This document shows positions 47,105-58,530 of a stretch of DNA of 64,000 nucleotides, in pieces (positions within the stretch are counted from its first letter, which is position 1; every line of letters starts with the position of its first letter). The position numbers and the translations under genes are program-made. The DNA is from Hermodice carunculata (taxonomy: Eukaryota > Annelida > Polychaeta > Eunicida > Amphinomidae): contig OZ026618.1 in assembly GCA_964020975.1 (NCBI GenBank), forward strand, positions 33,010,549-33,074,548, in the 5' to 3' direction. Below the pieces are notes generated by a model. It was not told the DNA's origin. It worked only from the letters and a program-made list of their open reading frames with translations, and did no database searches.

Positions 47105-49133
47105 CTTGACATATTGTTTTAATCAAATTTTTTTTTCTTAATTCCCTACCTCTCCACTCGAGTTTTTTGCGCGGACTTAAATTCATACACCACACAAGCC
47201 AGAATCTCGAAATTTTGCATGGCATGGCCATAGCATCTATAATTAAATTATGCAAAGTGTTTTGAATAGTCAAGATGCTGAAAATTATACAAATTACGGG
47301 TATTCAAAAATTTCAATTGCTTCTGGCTTCCAAAGAGTTTGCCACATAGAGATGTTTCATGGGGCTGTGCACATTCAAAATGGATAGTATTTTAATTTCA
47401 TGCTAATTCGGGACGCTTTCACATTTTAAGGTTGAATCTCTTAAAAACGGTAGTACATAGAAATGCCATTCCAACTTCACTATGCATGCTATGGGACATC
47501 CTATATAGAGCACTATCGGGTATTCAAAGTAAATACCAGGATGCCCGAAAATCGGGTATTGCAATATCCGGGTACCCGACTGGGTATTAACCAGTTTTGG
47601 GGAAAATAAACCAGATAAGTAACCAGACAATGCTCTAATTCTATGATCAGCAGTGACAGAAATGTGTAGCTTCTTTATTCTGTCTGTGTTGTTAGGCAAC
47701 AGAATTGAGAAGACGCCATGATCAGGGCATGTGCGACAGGATTTCTTACTTGACCATCTCAATACAGCACTTTTCTACCGCACAAAAGAAAATGTCTATA
47801 TATTAGTTTTCTGTGATTTGAGGATAATGGAATGACTTAGCAACTTTGATTTTTGCATATGTAAGAGCAAAGATACACGCAAAAATAAGCATGAGTATGA
47901 AAGACCACATTTCAAATTTGTAATTTAGATGACTTAAAATGGTATTTCAATAATGATATATCACGCTTCAAGTAAATAGGGCTCCAAACTGATAAACACA
48001 ATTACCAGTATGGATAGGATTATGTTTTATGTTAATTAAGTCCGGTATTTATACTGAAATACACAGTGTGCACTTAACCCACACTTTATCCGAATATTTC
48101 TGAAATGATTTATATTAATAGATTAAACCATGGTCCCATTGTTTCCACCAATGCTCCTTCTTCACTTTTTCGAAAAATACCGCGGCTAACTTCTTTTGTT
48201 TAGGGACTATTTTTGGTGCTGGACTTTGAAATATTGCCAAGTTTATATTCAATACCCAAAAATTTTAAAGAGAGTCGCACTGGATTCGAGCCTATGTTAG
48301 TTGCATTTTCATTAGCCCAGGTAGCCGGCAGTTATACCACTACACCACCCCGCTCATGGCAAACCATCCACTGTGTCGCGCCTTATATTAAATCGATTGT
48401 ACGGACAAGGTTTCAGCATATAGGGCGCTGGGTGTAAATAATACCTCAAAGCAGCATTTATGATTTTTGCAGGGAAATTGACGCTTTGGTTCTAAAACAT
48501 AACTTAATAAAGACAACATGGTTTGAAAAGGAAAACCCATGTCCATTCGTGGCTTCTTACGCAAGTCTCATTTACTTTTAATAATAGTCTTCATTTCCAA
48601 AGTATTTGAAACACATTTGTTCCATTTTATGACACGTTAAGTGATGAAGTTCACTTTTGATAATTCAATTGCTTCTAACACTTTTAAACATACTAATTTG
48701 CGAAAATGGTAACATTAACTGTTAATCATGACATAAAACATATTGCTAACAAAACTGCACAAGTCTATCAAAAAAACACCAACATGAATGGCAGTACGAC
48801 GTTCATATAATGCTGAAGAATGGTACAGTAGGTAATTCGCAGTAAATTCAACAAACGATCTTAACCTCAACAAACTATCGCAGTAAATTCCACAAACTAT
48901 CTTATGAGATCGAAGTCAAGAGTTGGATTATAACTATTATAACTAAGCAGTGCCTGTGGAATGAAGTCTTTTTTTTCAAATTATTTCCATACATATAATC
49001 CACACACAAAATTTTAATACTGACAGAAAATCTCCACGAAATTCAGAGAATGATTCATATGTAAGCAGATGTAAACCTATACTGTAGCATGAGTAAATTC
49101 ACATAATTTGGTTTCTCAAAAAGCTGACCTTAC
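47105..49133. other. Between element and HECT 3' region; tRNA-like sequence
   Basis: Holds a minus-strand tRNA-like unit (48262-48357) and the first copy of a ~550-bp duplication (from about 48575). No other gene seen. Confidence 0.5.
48262..48357 (-). ncRNA. tRNA-like sequence, probably SINE head or tRNA pseudogene
   Basis: Read on the minus strand, an A box TGGTGTAGTGG (48337-48347) and a B box GGCTCGAATCC (48282-48292, one mismatch to consensus) are spaced as in a Pol III type 2 promoter. The acceptor and T stems do not pair properly, so a working tRNA is unlikely. Confidence 0.45.
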
Positions 49134-49765
49134 ATTTATTTTCAATAATACTTTCCATTTCCAAGGTATTTGAACAACATTTTTTTTTTGCATTTTATGA
49201 TACCTTAAGTGATCAAGTTCACTTTTGATATTTCAAATGCTTCTAACACTTAAAACATACTAATTTGTGAAGGCATGTACAGACAAGAAAATAGTAACAT
49301 TAACTATTAATCATGACAAACATATTGCTTATAAAACTGCACAAGTCTATCAAAAAAACCTTAAAACTACAGGGATGGCAGTGCGACGTTCGTGTAATGT
49401 TGAAGAATGGTACAGTAGCCAATTCGCAGTAAATGCAACAAACCATCCTAAATTCAACAAACTATCTTATTAGATCAAAGTAGAGAGTTGGATTATAACA
49501 AAACTACGTATTGCTTGTGGAATTTTTTTTTTTTCAAATTATGTCCATAATCCACACACCCTATTTTAACACTGACAGAAATTCTCCTCGAAATTCAGAG
49601 AATGATTCGTATTTTGTTGACAATTCCAACAAGCTAGTGCAAGTGTGTGCCACTGGCCTTCTTACTAATCCGGTGACATCTACAAAATTAATGTCAATTT
49701 TCTCTTGAACCATAAGATCTGAGCCCGTGGTAAACCTTAGAAAGTTTTGCAATAAACCTTCATCC
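48575..49765. repeat. Nested tandem duplications of the HECT gene 3' end
   Basis: About 48575-49060 and 49135-49600 are diverged copies (shared words AACATTAACT(G/A)TTAATCATGA, AAAACTGCACAAGTCTATCA, GAAGAATGGTACAGTAG). Also 49534-49765 is a near-identical copy of 49775-50006, the last ~75 codons of the HECT ORF. So the HECT 3' end exists as one full, one fresh partial and one older partial copy. Confidence 0.85.
49561..49752 (-). pseudogene. Duplicated C-terminal fragment of the HECT gene
   Basis: An open frame of about 63 codons encodes NFLRFTTGSDLMVQEKIDIN, then RRPVAHTCTSLLEL, a near copy of the end of the adjacent HECT ORF, including the catalytic-Cys motif. It lies just after the true stop and has no HECT N-lobe. 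It arose by local duplication and is unlikely to work alone. Confidence 0.85.
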
Positions 49766-49777
49766 AGTTTTTTTTCT

Positions 49778-51788
49778 TCAAATTATGTCCATAATCCACA
49801 CACCCGATTTTAACACTGACAGAAATTCTCCTCGAAATTCAGAGAATGATTCGTATTTTCTTGGCAATTCCAACAAGCTAGTGCAAGTGTGTGCCACTGG
49901 CCTTCTTGCTAATCCGGTGACATCTACAAAATTAATGTCAATTTTCTCTTGAACCATAAGATCTGAGCCCGTGGTAAACCTTAGAAAGTTTTGCAATAAA
50001 CCTTCATCCAGTTCTCTCATTAATCGTTTCAGGTGGTTGGCAACGCTTGCTTCCTCCTGTGTCATTGATGAAGGAAATTTGAACAACTGTGTTACGCGCC
50101 GTGCGTTTGGAATTAACGAGTCATATAACTTAGTCAACTGTTCTGGCTTTATGTCTGCATGTTTGAGAAAAGGTCGCCAGCAATCAACTACATACATGCT
50201 TTCCTGAATGATTTCCTTGTGTGCTATTTCAGTTATGATTGTGTCAATGTTACTTTGTTTTGGAAGTTTTTTCACATGATGTAACTCCAAGAAGTCAAGT
50301 AAGTCTTCTTCTCGGACTGATGTTATGTCGGCTAGTGCGTGCTGTAGCATGTCCTGATCACACTGTGGGATCATCTTGTAGTACGCCTCCAACAAATTCG
50401 AACTGTACGATCCATACAGACAATATTCCATAAATGGGGCCGAGATCCTCACTGGGAAGTATCCAACACTTTTCCATCCAAACAAAGCTATTTTGGCCAC
50501 GGACTTCCATTCATCTTCTCCATAATCATGGCGTAAGGCCGGAATTTTACACGCAATCCCTGTAGTGTTTTCGTTGTAGAATGCCTCCCAGTATTCGGTC
50601 AATATATCACGTGTTACGCCACCGGAATCTTCTGCTGTTTCATTCGTTCCATTTGGCAATACTACAGTAAATTCTATAATATCACGGAATGGGTCCACCT
50701 TCTCAAAAGCTTGATTCAGTTCTTGAAGGATGTGCCCCCTGTGTAAAGTAATGTTGTGTTTTTTGGCTGGTAATCCTTCATACAGTATAGTTTCATCTAA
50801 AGCAGAAATACTAGCGGTGGTTGCTGCCATGTCCTCCCTGAAATTCAATTCGGCATCGTTCTCCGGATCCTTTGCGACGTCTGTGTCAGTAGCAGACATG
50901 TGTGTGATAATGCAATCTGACTTTTCTGGTAGTAAGTAGTCTAGAACATCGAAATCATCCACATCGTCTGGTATTTTTAGGTCAGGTAAAGTGTCTGCAT
51001 CGTCCAGTACTTGCAAGTCAGGTAAGGTGTTTGCCGCAATCCCCGATAACGACACTGCTTGTTTGACCAGGTCGACGTCTGCGTTTTTTGTCGGAGTGCT
51101 AGTCTTCTGCTCCAGACCCACACTGGATGGAACTGGATCGATGTCCATTGGTGCATGCACTGAACTTGTTCCTAGAGTCATTGATGTATTTTGGTTGTCC
51201 TCTTCGGATTCTGAACTACAAGCATACTTGCTGTGAGATGAAAGGTAAAGGCGCAGGAGTTTCACTTTTGTTCTCAAATATATATCACCTACCGCTTCAG
51301 TAAGCTCCACTTTACTGCGACTAAAATCCATCATTTCAAAGGAAAAGTCTTCTACAGCACCTTTTTTTGATATGCCTCCTGGGAAGAACAATTCAATTGC
51401 CTGCTCCTTCACAAATTGTACAGTGCTGTCAAATGCCAAATTTAAATGTCTGGTTCCACCCCCACTTGACGATTTTACCTGCTTGTATGTCTTGCTGCAA
51501 TTTTCATAATTCAGCCAACCGACTTCTACTCTTCTAGTTTTCTTTTGTGCATTACTATTTCCGATCTGACCCTTTGATCTTGTCAAATGCTCATCTTTGT
51601 GTCCACTTTCTAACCTATGCTTAAGGCGGGACAAAAGGGACATCTTTTTCAATTCTGTAGTTGATTCCGTTCTCTCTGTGACTTCTTGTTTCCTGGCAAA
51701 GGCAAAAAAGGGCTATTCTGTCCCCATAATTGGGTAAATAGGGCTGTAGCTGAGAGTCGTCCATGACCTGGAGAACACTGACATCAAT
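49778..51788 (-). CDS. HECT-domain ubiquitin-ligase-like protein, main exon
   Basis: A 624-codon frame ends at 49778. From its N-terminus there is a short basic start and a ubiquitin-like-sized domain (about 38-138: KKTRRVEVGW, GGGTRHLNLA, FFPGGISKKG). An acidic Asp/Pro-rich linker (140-295) and a compact HECT domain (about 300-624: NGTNETAEDSGGVTRDILTE, RHDYGEDEWKSVAKIALFGW) follow. It ends at the catalytic HTC Cys (~590) and a terminal WIMDII. The part 51788-51710, after acceptor AATTTCAG|ATTGAT, encodes IDVSVLQVMDDSQLQPYLPN plus YGDRIALF, which continues exon 1. It is in a frame offset by one base from the HECT frame, the switch falling at an A6/T6 run (51704-51709). Such SAM/UBL/HECT proteins are multicopy in fish and invertebrates and often occur with integrase-core genes. 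Ubiquitin transfer is inferred from the Cys. Confidence 0.85.
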
Positions 51789-52288
51789 CTGAAATTAAAA
51801 ATTAAAAAAAAAGAAACACATAGTGCTGCACATGCATTTAAACAATTTTTCCTGGGTATATTTGGGTATGAGTATAGCCAGTCGAGTGTTAAGGGCAGGT
51901 TGACTCGGTGTGGTTTCATGACTATACACATGAACGGTGCACCACTGTTTATTCTAGCATAACGGTCAGCATCGAACATTAAATATTTAACAAAATTCTT
52001 GCAAAAGATTTACCATGCTTCTAGGCTTTTCATGTCGTGCGAGACTCTTTACGTCCTTAAAGCAGTCTTGTTTGCAGAAGAAAAGCAAAAGAAAAAAAAA
52101 AAAGAAAGAAAAATTTCAGATATAACTATAACAGGCTGATTTTCCAACTGAAAATCAAATGTCTCCCCCTGCGCCCTTACTATTGTCCACCTTATTTTTA
52201 TAAATAGGCATACCGATTCCAATGATCTACATATATGGTAAAGGTACACTCTTTATTGACATTTCAAAACATTGATTTTTGAGGAAAT

Positions 52289-53590
52289 GCCCATGTGACC
52301 TTGAAAAATAGGTCAAGGTCATACTTCTGCAGTTACAAGCAAGGTCATACAAAAGTCTTACATAGAAACATAATCACACAAAATGTCAACCGCTTTAAGA
52401 CAAATCTTTCTCGAGTGCATCTGCAACGATTTTTACAGTGGCCATGTGACCTTGAAACTCGGTCAAAGTCACCCATCTACGATCCACACTTAGTTGGTAT
52501 TATGGTACATAAACATGCAAAATTCCAACCTCCTGAGTCAAATCCTTGCAGAGTTGTTGCATGCATGTCAATTTTAGATGACATGCCCATGTGACCTTGA
52601 AAAATAAGTCAAGGTCACCCATCTGCTATCCCAAGCAAGATCATATATAGGAACATTTTCACATAAAATTTCAACTTCCCAAGTCAAATCTTCCTTTGAG
52701 TTATCACGTCAATATTGAGTTTAGACGAAATGCCCATGTGACCTTGAAAAATAGGTCAAGGTCATACATCTGGAGTCACAAACAAGGTCTTACAAAAGTG
52801 TCACAGAGAAACATAATCGCACAAAATGTCAACCTCATTAAGTCAAATCTTTTACGAGTGCATCTGCAATGATTTTTAAAAGTGGCCATGTGACCGTGAA
52901 AATATGTCAAGGTCACCTATCTACAATCCCAACCTAGTTCATATTATGGTACATAATCATACAAAATTTCAACCTCCTAAGTCAAATCCTTGCGGAGTTA
53001 TTGTGTCTGTGTCAATTTTACATGACCTGCCCATGTGACCTTGACAATATGTCAAGGTCATCCATCTGCAATCCCAAGCAAGATCATACATAGGAACATC
53101 TTCACATAAAGTTTCAACTTCCCAAGTCAAATCATCCTTGAGTTATCCCGTCCATATTGATTTTAGACGTAATGCCCACGTGACCTTGAAAAATAGGTCA
53201 AGGTCATACATCTGCAGTCACAAGCAAAGTCTTTTAAAAATCTTACACAGAAACATAATCACACAAAATGTCAACCTCTATAAGTCAAATGTTTTTCAAG
53301 TGCATCTGCAATGATTTTTCAAAGTGGCCATGTGACCTTGAAAATGGGTCAAGGTCACCCATCTGCAATTCCAACCTAGCTCATATTATGGTACATAATC
53401 ATGCAAAATTTTAATCCGTTAAGTCAAATCTTTGCGGAGTTATTGGGTCCGCGTCAATTTTAGATGACATGCCCATGTGATCTTAAAAATGGGTCAAGGT
53501 TACCCATCTGCAATCCCAAGCAAGGTTTTATATAGGAACATCTTCACAAAAATATTCAACTTCCCAAGTCAAATCTCACTTGAATTTTGC
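52289..53590. repeat. Higher-order tandem array: three ABC trimers of ~147-bp monomers
   Basis: Nine monomers begin with G(C/G)CCATGTGACCTTGA. Type A starts at 52289, 52732 and 53174; B at 52440, 52884 and 53326; C at 52585, 53029 and 53471. A is 151-152 bp and B and C are 145-147 bp, so the trimer is 442-443 bp. Same-letter monomers match each other better than neighbours do. Most carry TGACCTTGA and TCAAGGTCA as an inverted pair 8 nt apart (clearest in A). Confidence 0.9.
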
Positions 53591-53598
53591 GTCCGCAA

Positions 53599-54050
53599 GA
53601 AGAAGAAGAAGAAGAAGAAGAAGAAGAAGAAGAAGAAGGAGAAGGAGAAGGAGAAGGAGAAGGAGAAGGAGAAGGAGAAGGAGAAGGAGAAGGAGAAGGA
53701 GAAGGAGAAGGAGAAGGAGAAGGAGAAGGAGAAGGAGAAGGAGAAGGAGAAGGAGAAGGAGAAGGAGAAGGAGAAGGAGAAGGAGAAGGAGAAGGAGAAG
53801 GAGAAGGAGAAGGAGAAGGAGAAGGAGAAGGAGAAGGAGAAGGAGAAGGAGAAGGAGAAGGAGAAGGAGAAGGAGAAGGAGAAGGAGAAGGAGAAGGAGA
53901 AGGAGAAGGAGAAGGAGAAGGAGAAGGAGAAGGAGAAGGAGAAGGAGAAGGAGAAGAAGAAGAAGAAGAAGAAGAAGAAGAAGAAGAAGAAGAAGAAGAA
54001 GAAGAAGAAGAAGAAGAAGAAGAAGAAGAAGAAGAAGAAGAAGAAGAAGA
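53599..54050. repeat. (GAA)n(GAAGGA)n(GAA)n microsatellite, ~450 bp
   Basis: About 13 GAA, then ~310 bp of GAAGGA, then ~35 GAA. Pure purine on one strand. All long ORFs here on both strands are artefacts. Confidence 0.98.
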
Positions 54051-55675
54051 CGCAAAAACAATATGTCCCCCAGTTGCACGGGGAGACATAATTAAACATT
54101 TCTCATACAACCATATCATTGTTTCCGGCAATATTGTTTGGCACAAAGAGAGACAGTAGGTGTAAGTTATCAAAGTTACAAAACATTGTCCGCGCATGGG
54201 GAGACTCGCACAATTATAAATTGATGACGGTGTCTGTCAGAAGCTGCGCCTATATACTTTTACACAGACTCACACATTATTACTATTATGGCAACCACAC
54301 AAAATCATTTGTTTTGTTAGGAAGCTCAAAATGGATTTAGCATTAACCTTCGTCAGATAAAATCCCTGCCAAAAAATCTAAAATCTGTTAACCGTCTTAA
54401 AGTTCTTTGTTCATACAATCTAAGTATATAGAGCTTTTCCGATAATATTGGTTGTCATTGGACCATGCTACACAAAAATGTATTATAATTGTACTGTGCC
54501 TAATTGCCGAACATTGACGCTATTTTCGTCATGAAGTGATGAGATATTTCAGAGAGTGAAACAAAAACAAAATAAACTTTAAATGAAGTAGGACTGTTGA
54601 CGATTTCATAATCTTATTCATTAACTCTATTTACTGGCCGAAACTTCGTTCTTTTTATGCACAAATCACAATTTTGTGAGCACGTGCAATTAAATGCTTA
54701 CACTACGAGTAACAAAAAATAGGTTATTTGTAGATTTGGTAAGCGTAAAACTCAGCAAAGCTCTGTTTCTAAAGGCTGAAGGGTAATTTGGACTACCATG
54801 TGCACAGAAATAATTTAGCATTCAAAACGTCTATTTGTCTGACAATTGGGCACCCATAATTTGCTTTTCACTAGATGAGTTTCAAAAGAATCTGTCATAC
54901 CACTTGTCTGCGTTCCCATTCTCATGGGTCTTGTTTCATGATGGACATGCAGCAACAAATCCCGGAATTTGGTCTTTTCAGTTAGTTAGGCAAATAGTAT
55001 CAGCTGACACCATTTTCTTTCTGGTTAACAGTGAATCAACTTGCCTGTTAGCTTTCGACAATTGCCCCCCCCCCCCCCCCCAATATATCATGTCATATTA
55101 CTGCCCTAATCATTAGCTCAGGAATTTTAGAGTTTGACCCGAGAAAAATTCGTTTAAAGCTGAAAATTCCATGATTGGCTCTGTTCTGTTTGTCACCTTG
55201 AACAAATATCCTAAAGTCCCCTAGTCTCCGGCCTGCAGAACATGCTTAAATAGCACCGCTGCCTAGCAAATGTTATATACCCCATTTATCGAATACATTA
55301 GGAATCAATTAACAAATAACCATTTTCATGGCGTTATTTACCATTATGTTAACAAAATAATTATGAATAAGGACCTGCCAGTTCTAATTAATATTTATAA
55401 GAAGTTTCCATTCTAACATTAAGGAAAATTTAAACTAGAAACCAAACAGCATGCATAAAAGCTCCAAACAACAAACATCATGTAGACAGTGAGGCCATAA
55501 ACCCAGAGGGTCCTGGCGGCCGATATCGACATCCTACATCTTCCCACTTTTTAATTTGCCAGGCACTGTCATATGTCGTAAATGCCGTCCGCTCCTCCCT
55601 TCAGCTAACTATCGCATAATGTGATATGTGTTTGAACGAAGATTATACAAAACACTATTAGAGGAATAACACTTT

Positions 55676-55860
55676 GCACTCTGAGTTAACAGCTTTCTGC
55701 GGCACGCTCTGGGCGCACCGCGCGCAGAGGAAAGCTGTTGACAATTCACTAATCGTATTCGTATGTTGGTATTCATTGGAAACGTCCTTTCGTGAGGAAT
55801 TTTGCAGTTTCTGGCCAACAATCGTGGAAAAAAATTGGAAGCAGTGCAAATATAAGTAAT
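55676..55860 (+). mobile_element. Hairpin-core inverted-repeat element, copy 7
   Basis: The core at 55681-55743 has CTGAGTTAACAGCTTTC / GAGGAAAGCTGTTGACAA, with GC-rich inner arms CTCTGGGCGC / GCGCGCAGAG. The tail TTGGTATTCATTGGAAACGT is shared (reversed) with copy 8. Confidence 0.6.
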
Positions 55861-55879
55861 GAGGGTAGTTTGTGTTTGT

Positions 55880-56095
55880 GTTACGGCCTTATGACACGCA
55901 TGACTAAGGCTGACATCGGTCGAGAAGCGCTAGCGCGCTTCACGATCACGATGCCATCCAGGAGGGCAATTCACTAAAGTCCTTACGCACGTTTCGCCTA
56001 TACTTATAACAGGTCCCTGCTTATAACATGTACGAATGATCGTAAGAACTTTCGTAAAATGGACCCCTTAGGCATGCGTGTCATAAGGCCATAAC
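55880..56095. mobile_element. Miniature inverted-repeat element
   Basis: Inverted ends of about 30 bp: GTTACGGCCTTATGACACGC (left) and GCGTGTCATAAGGCCATAAC (right), with two or three mismatches over the full arm. The interior has no ORF. No clear target duplication found, so the superfamily is unknown. Confidence 0.7.
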
Positions 56096-57556
56096 GCGAG
56101 TATTTTCAGTGAGAAGGATACGAAATTTGAATCTTCCAGCAGTTACCCCCTGACACCCAAACTTTAAGAAAATGAACTTGTATTTAATTTTCACACAAGT
56201 GGTGTACGACTAACACAAAGTTTCTCTTATATATATAACATTGATTTTACACCTAATAGAAACACTTCCTATGATATTAGAAGGATGTGTTTGATGAAAA
56301 TAACTTTAAAAAGTGCGAAAGGGGAAAAAGGGATAAGCACGTATGATAGCACAACGCTCAATCAGTAACTATACTAAAGAAGAAGGTCATGAAAAATGTA
56401 ACAGTGATCTTCAATTAGGGTCAAGGTCAAGTGTCTGACAGAAATTTGACCTTGCCCTTCGGTCAAGCTTGCATAGTAACAAGTTATTGAAATCATACCA
56501 TGATCGCACATTTCATATTCTATTTCCATTAAAATACTATGCTGGCATCTGTTATACGTGCACGTTTTACCCAAATCAGCCCATCTCATATTGCATTGAA
56601 ACCCTGTTGCTGCGTAGTAGTTCACCTCTGCAGTGATCTGTTTATGAAACAAGGAGGTTAACGCACTTACACGCCGAAGGATTACTATCATACTACCATG
56701 TTTAGTTATTAAGCAGAATTAAAAGAAATAAATAAGGGCCAAAAAATGAAAAAAAAAAAAAAAATAATCACTTCTTAATGCGCCCTTGACCTATGACCTA
56801 CCAGATACAGGTCAATAGTTCTTTACCTTCCCCTAAACAATAGCTTGTATAATGCGAAAGACAATTCCAGGGCTAACACCACATCAACGCCTGGTGGCTG
56901 AAGGGAATCGAGCAGCGTTTCAGATCAGGGTGTAGCGTGTTCTAGACCCGTGGCTGCCACATACTTTTTGGGTTGGTTTTTTTTTTTTTTTTTTTGTTTT
57001 TTGTTTTTTTGTTTTTTTTAAACAGTGTAGAGAAAATTTTCTCTAAGTTCAGCATCAAATGAATGATTCGAGGATCACTTGCACTCTCGCGTAATCCTCA
57101 CCATAGACGTCCTCCGGAGAATGCTGTCTATGAAAAATAAGACAATAATACTCCGCTCAGAACAAATACAATGGAGCTCCGAGGCTTATAATAAGCACAT
57201 CGCCTACGTGGCAATGAATTATAATCACTAGGCAAGTTATGGATGGGAAATAATTGAAATAGATTCGTAATCAGATATTCCCTTTTCATTATTTCAATAC
57301 GAAACAAGGTTGACGTGACTTTAACATCATCATACATTTTCAAAAACTGACATTTTCATTTTACTTTAAAAAACAGCCGATACCAACTTTTCGCCATAAA
57401 TTTATAGTACGGCATAGTATTGCAATTTCTAATCATAGTTAGTTCTCACTTTTGTAGTATCAAAGTGATAAAATGTCCCTCTGGGCTAGATAATTCCAAA
57501 CATGACCACAAGTGTCTCTCATTCGCCTGTCATTTGTGACCAAAATGCGCAATTAT

Positions 57557-57571
57557 GGTTGCTAGGCAACC
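57557..57571. promoter_or_regulatory. RFX X-box-like palindrome GGTTGCTAGGCAACC
   Basis: A perfect 15-bp palindrome matching the symmetric RFX consensus (GTTGC-C/T-AGGCAAC). It lies about 0.9 kb inside the HECT gene first intron. Function is inferred from motif only. Confidence 0.4.
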
Positions 57572-58464
57572 ATTTGATTTTGACCATGATCCGCACTCCG
57601 GATGCTAAAGGACTTTTAACACAGCAAGATATAGGACCTCAGAAATGGCCTACATCCTGGGGGAAAAAATCAGCTTTACGCAATTTTTTCCGGGTTGGAC
57701 CACAAAATGGACTACCTACTAAATATACCCTGGACTATACTTAATATATAAGTTGGTGCAGTAGGCCTACTCTTTTTGGGAAGCCTATAACAATTTGTCT
57801 TTATGTATGACAATAATTTTGCCTTCCATTAGGAATTTAATATAAATGTTTTCATTAAGAATCAGTGAAAATCACCAAACTTGGGGAAAAAAAGGTGTTA
57901 TATCTAGCCAAGACTAAACAGATTCACTGGATTTCTTGGGGTGTCTTGAAACTGTAGTGTATGGCAGTCGCTCTGTTAACTCATGTAACCCTTCACATCT
58001 TTTTTTATTTTATTTCATTTGTTTTTTATTAAATGCTTCCATCACTGTTTCCTGGTTTATAACATGAAAGAGGGCTTAAAAGTCAAACAATAGTGTAAAC
58101 AACTGCTGCGTGTCATTCATTGCAATGTATGCAAATAATTGTCTAGACAACCATTCGACCAATTTAGCTTAGCAGGGCTCCCGTATAATCAAAACCTGAG
58201 GGAAATACCCCTTTGTCAATGAGGGAATTCGTATTTATATCAAATCATGTTATTGGGCTGCCCTTGAATCCAGTCATCAAAAATGGTCCTATAGAGTACA
58301 GTCTAAACAGTAATTCCGTGGAGCGTATCTGGCCTAGATATCAGTCGCCTCGGCTCAGGTGGGTCAAGTCTAACTTTCAATCCATGGTCCAATAGTAGTC
58401 TACCTTTCCACAATAGGCCTATACGTCTAATATTGCACATTATGGGCCTAACTATGATGCTTAC

Positions 58465-58530
58465 CTTATCCTTAACCAGCGCCTCGATGGCTTTGGCTGG
58501 GACTTGTCTGTTCCGAAGAAATGCCTCCAT
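58465..58530 (-). CDS. HECT gene exon 1 (N-terminal helix of SAM/DED-sized domain)
   Basis: 22 codons, MEAFLRNRQVPAKAIEALVK plus DK, to donor AAG|GTAAGC, phase 0. Related HECT proteins begin with the same MEAFLR/MEGFLR helix, continued by DVxVLxxMxDxQLxxYxPxYGDR, which is just what follows the acceptor at 51788. An acceptor ATCTTTCAG|GGTCT lies a few bases before the ATG, so an untranslated first exon exists farther right. The intron between is 6.7 kb. Confidence 0.7.

Larger units (their letters stand above)
51789..58464 (-). other. HECT gene intron (6.7 kb)
   Basis: Holds the ABC higher-order array (52289-53590), the GAA microsatellite (53599-54050), a C run (55065-55081), a hairpin-core element (55676-55860), an inverted-repeat element (55880-56095) and poly-T (56975-57020). 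An X-box lies at 57557-57571. No exon recognised inside. Confidence 0.6.

Noticed and set aside
48262-48357. Functional tRNA gene
   Set aside because: The Pol III boxes are good, but the acceptor and T stems do not pair.
53477-54197. Very long ORFs on both strands (Lys/Glu, Ser/Pro, Phe/Ser, Leu and Arg repeats)
   Set aside because: They are translations of the GAA/GAAGGA microsatellite, open in all frames because the repeat has no stop.
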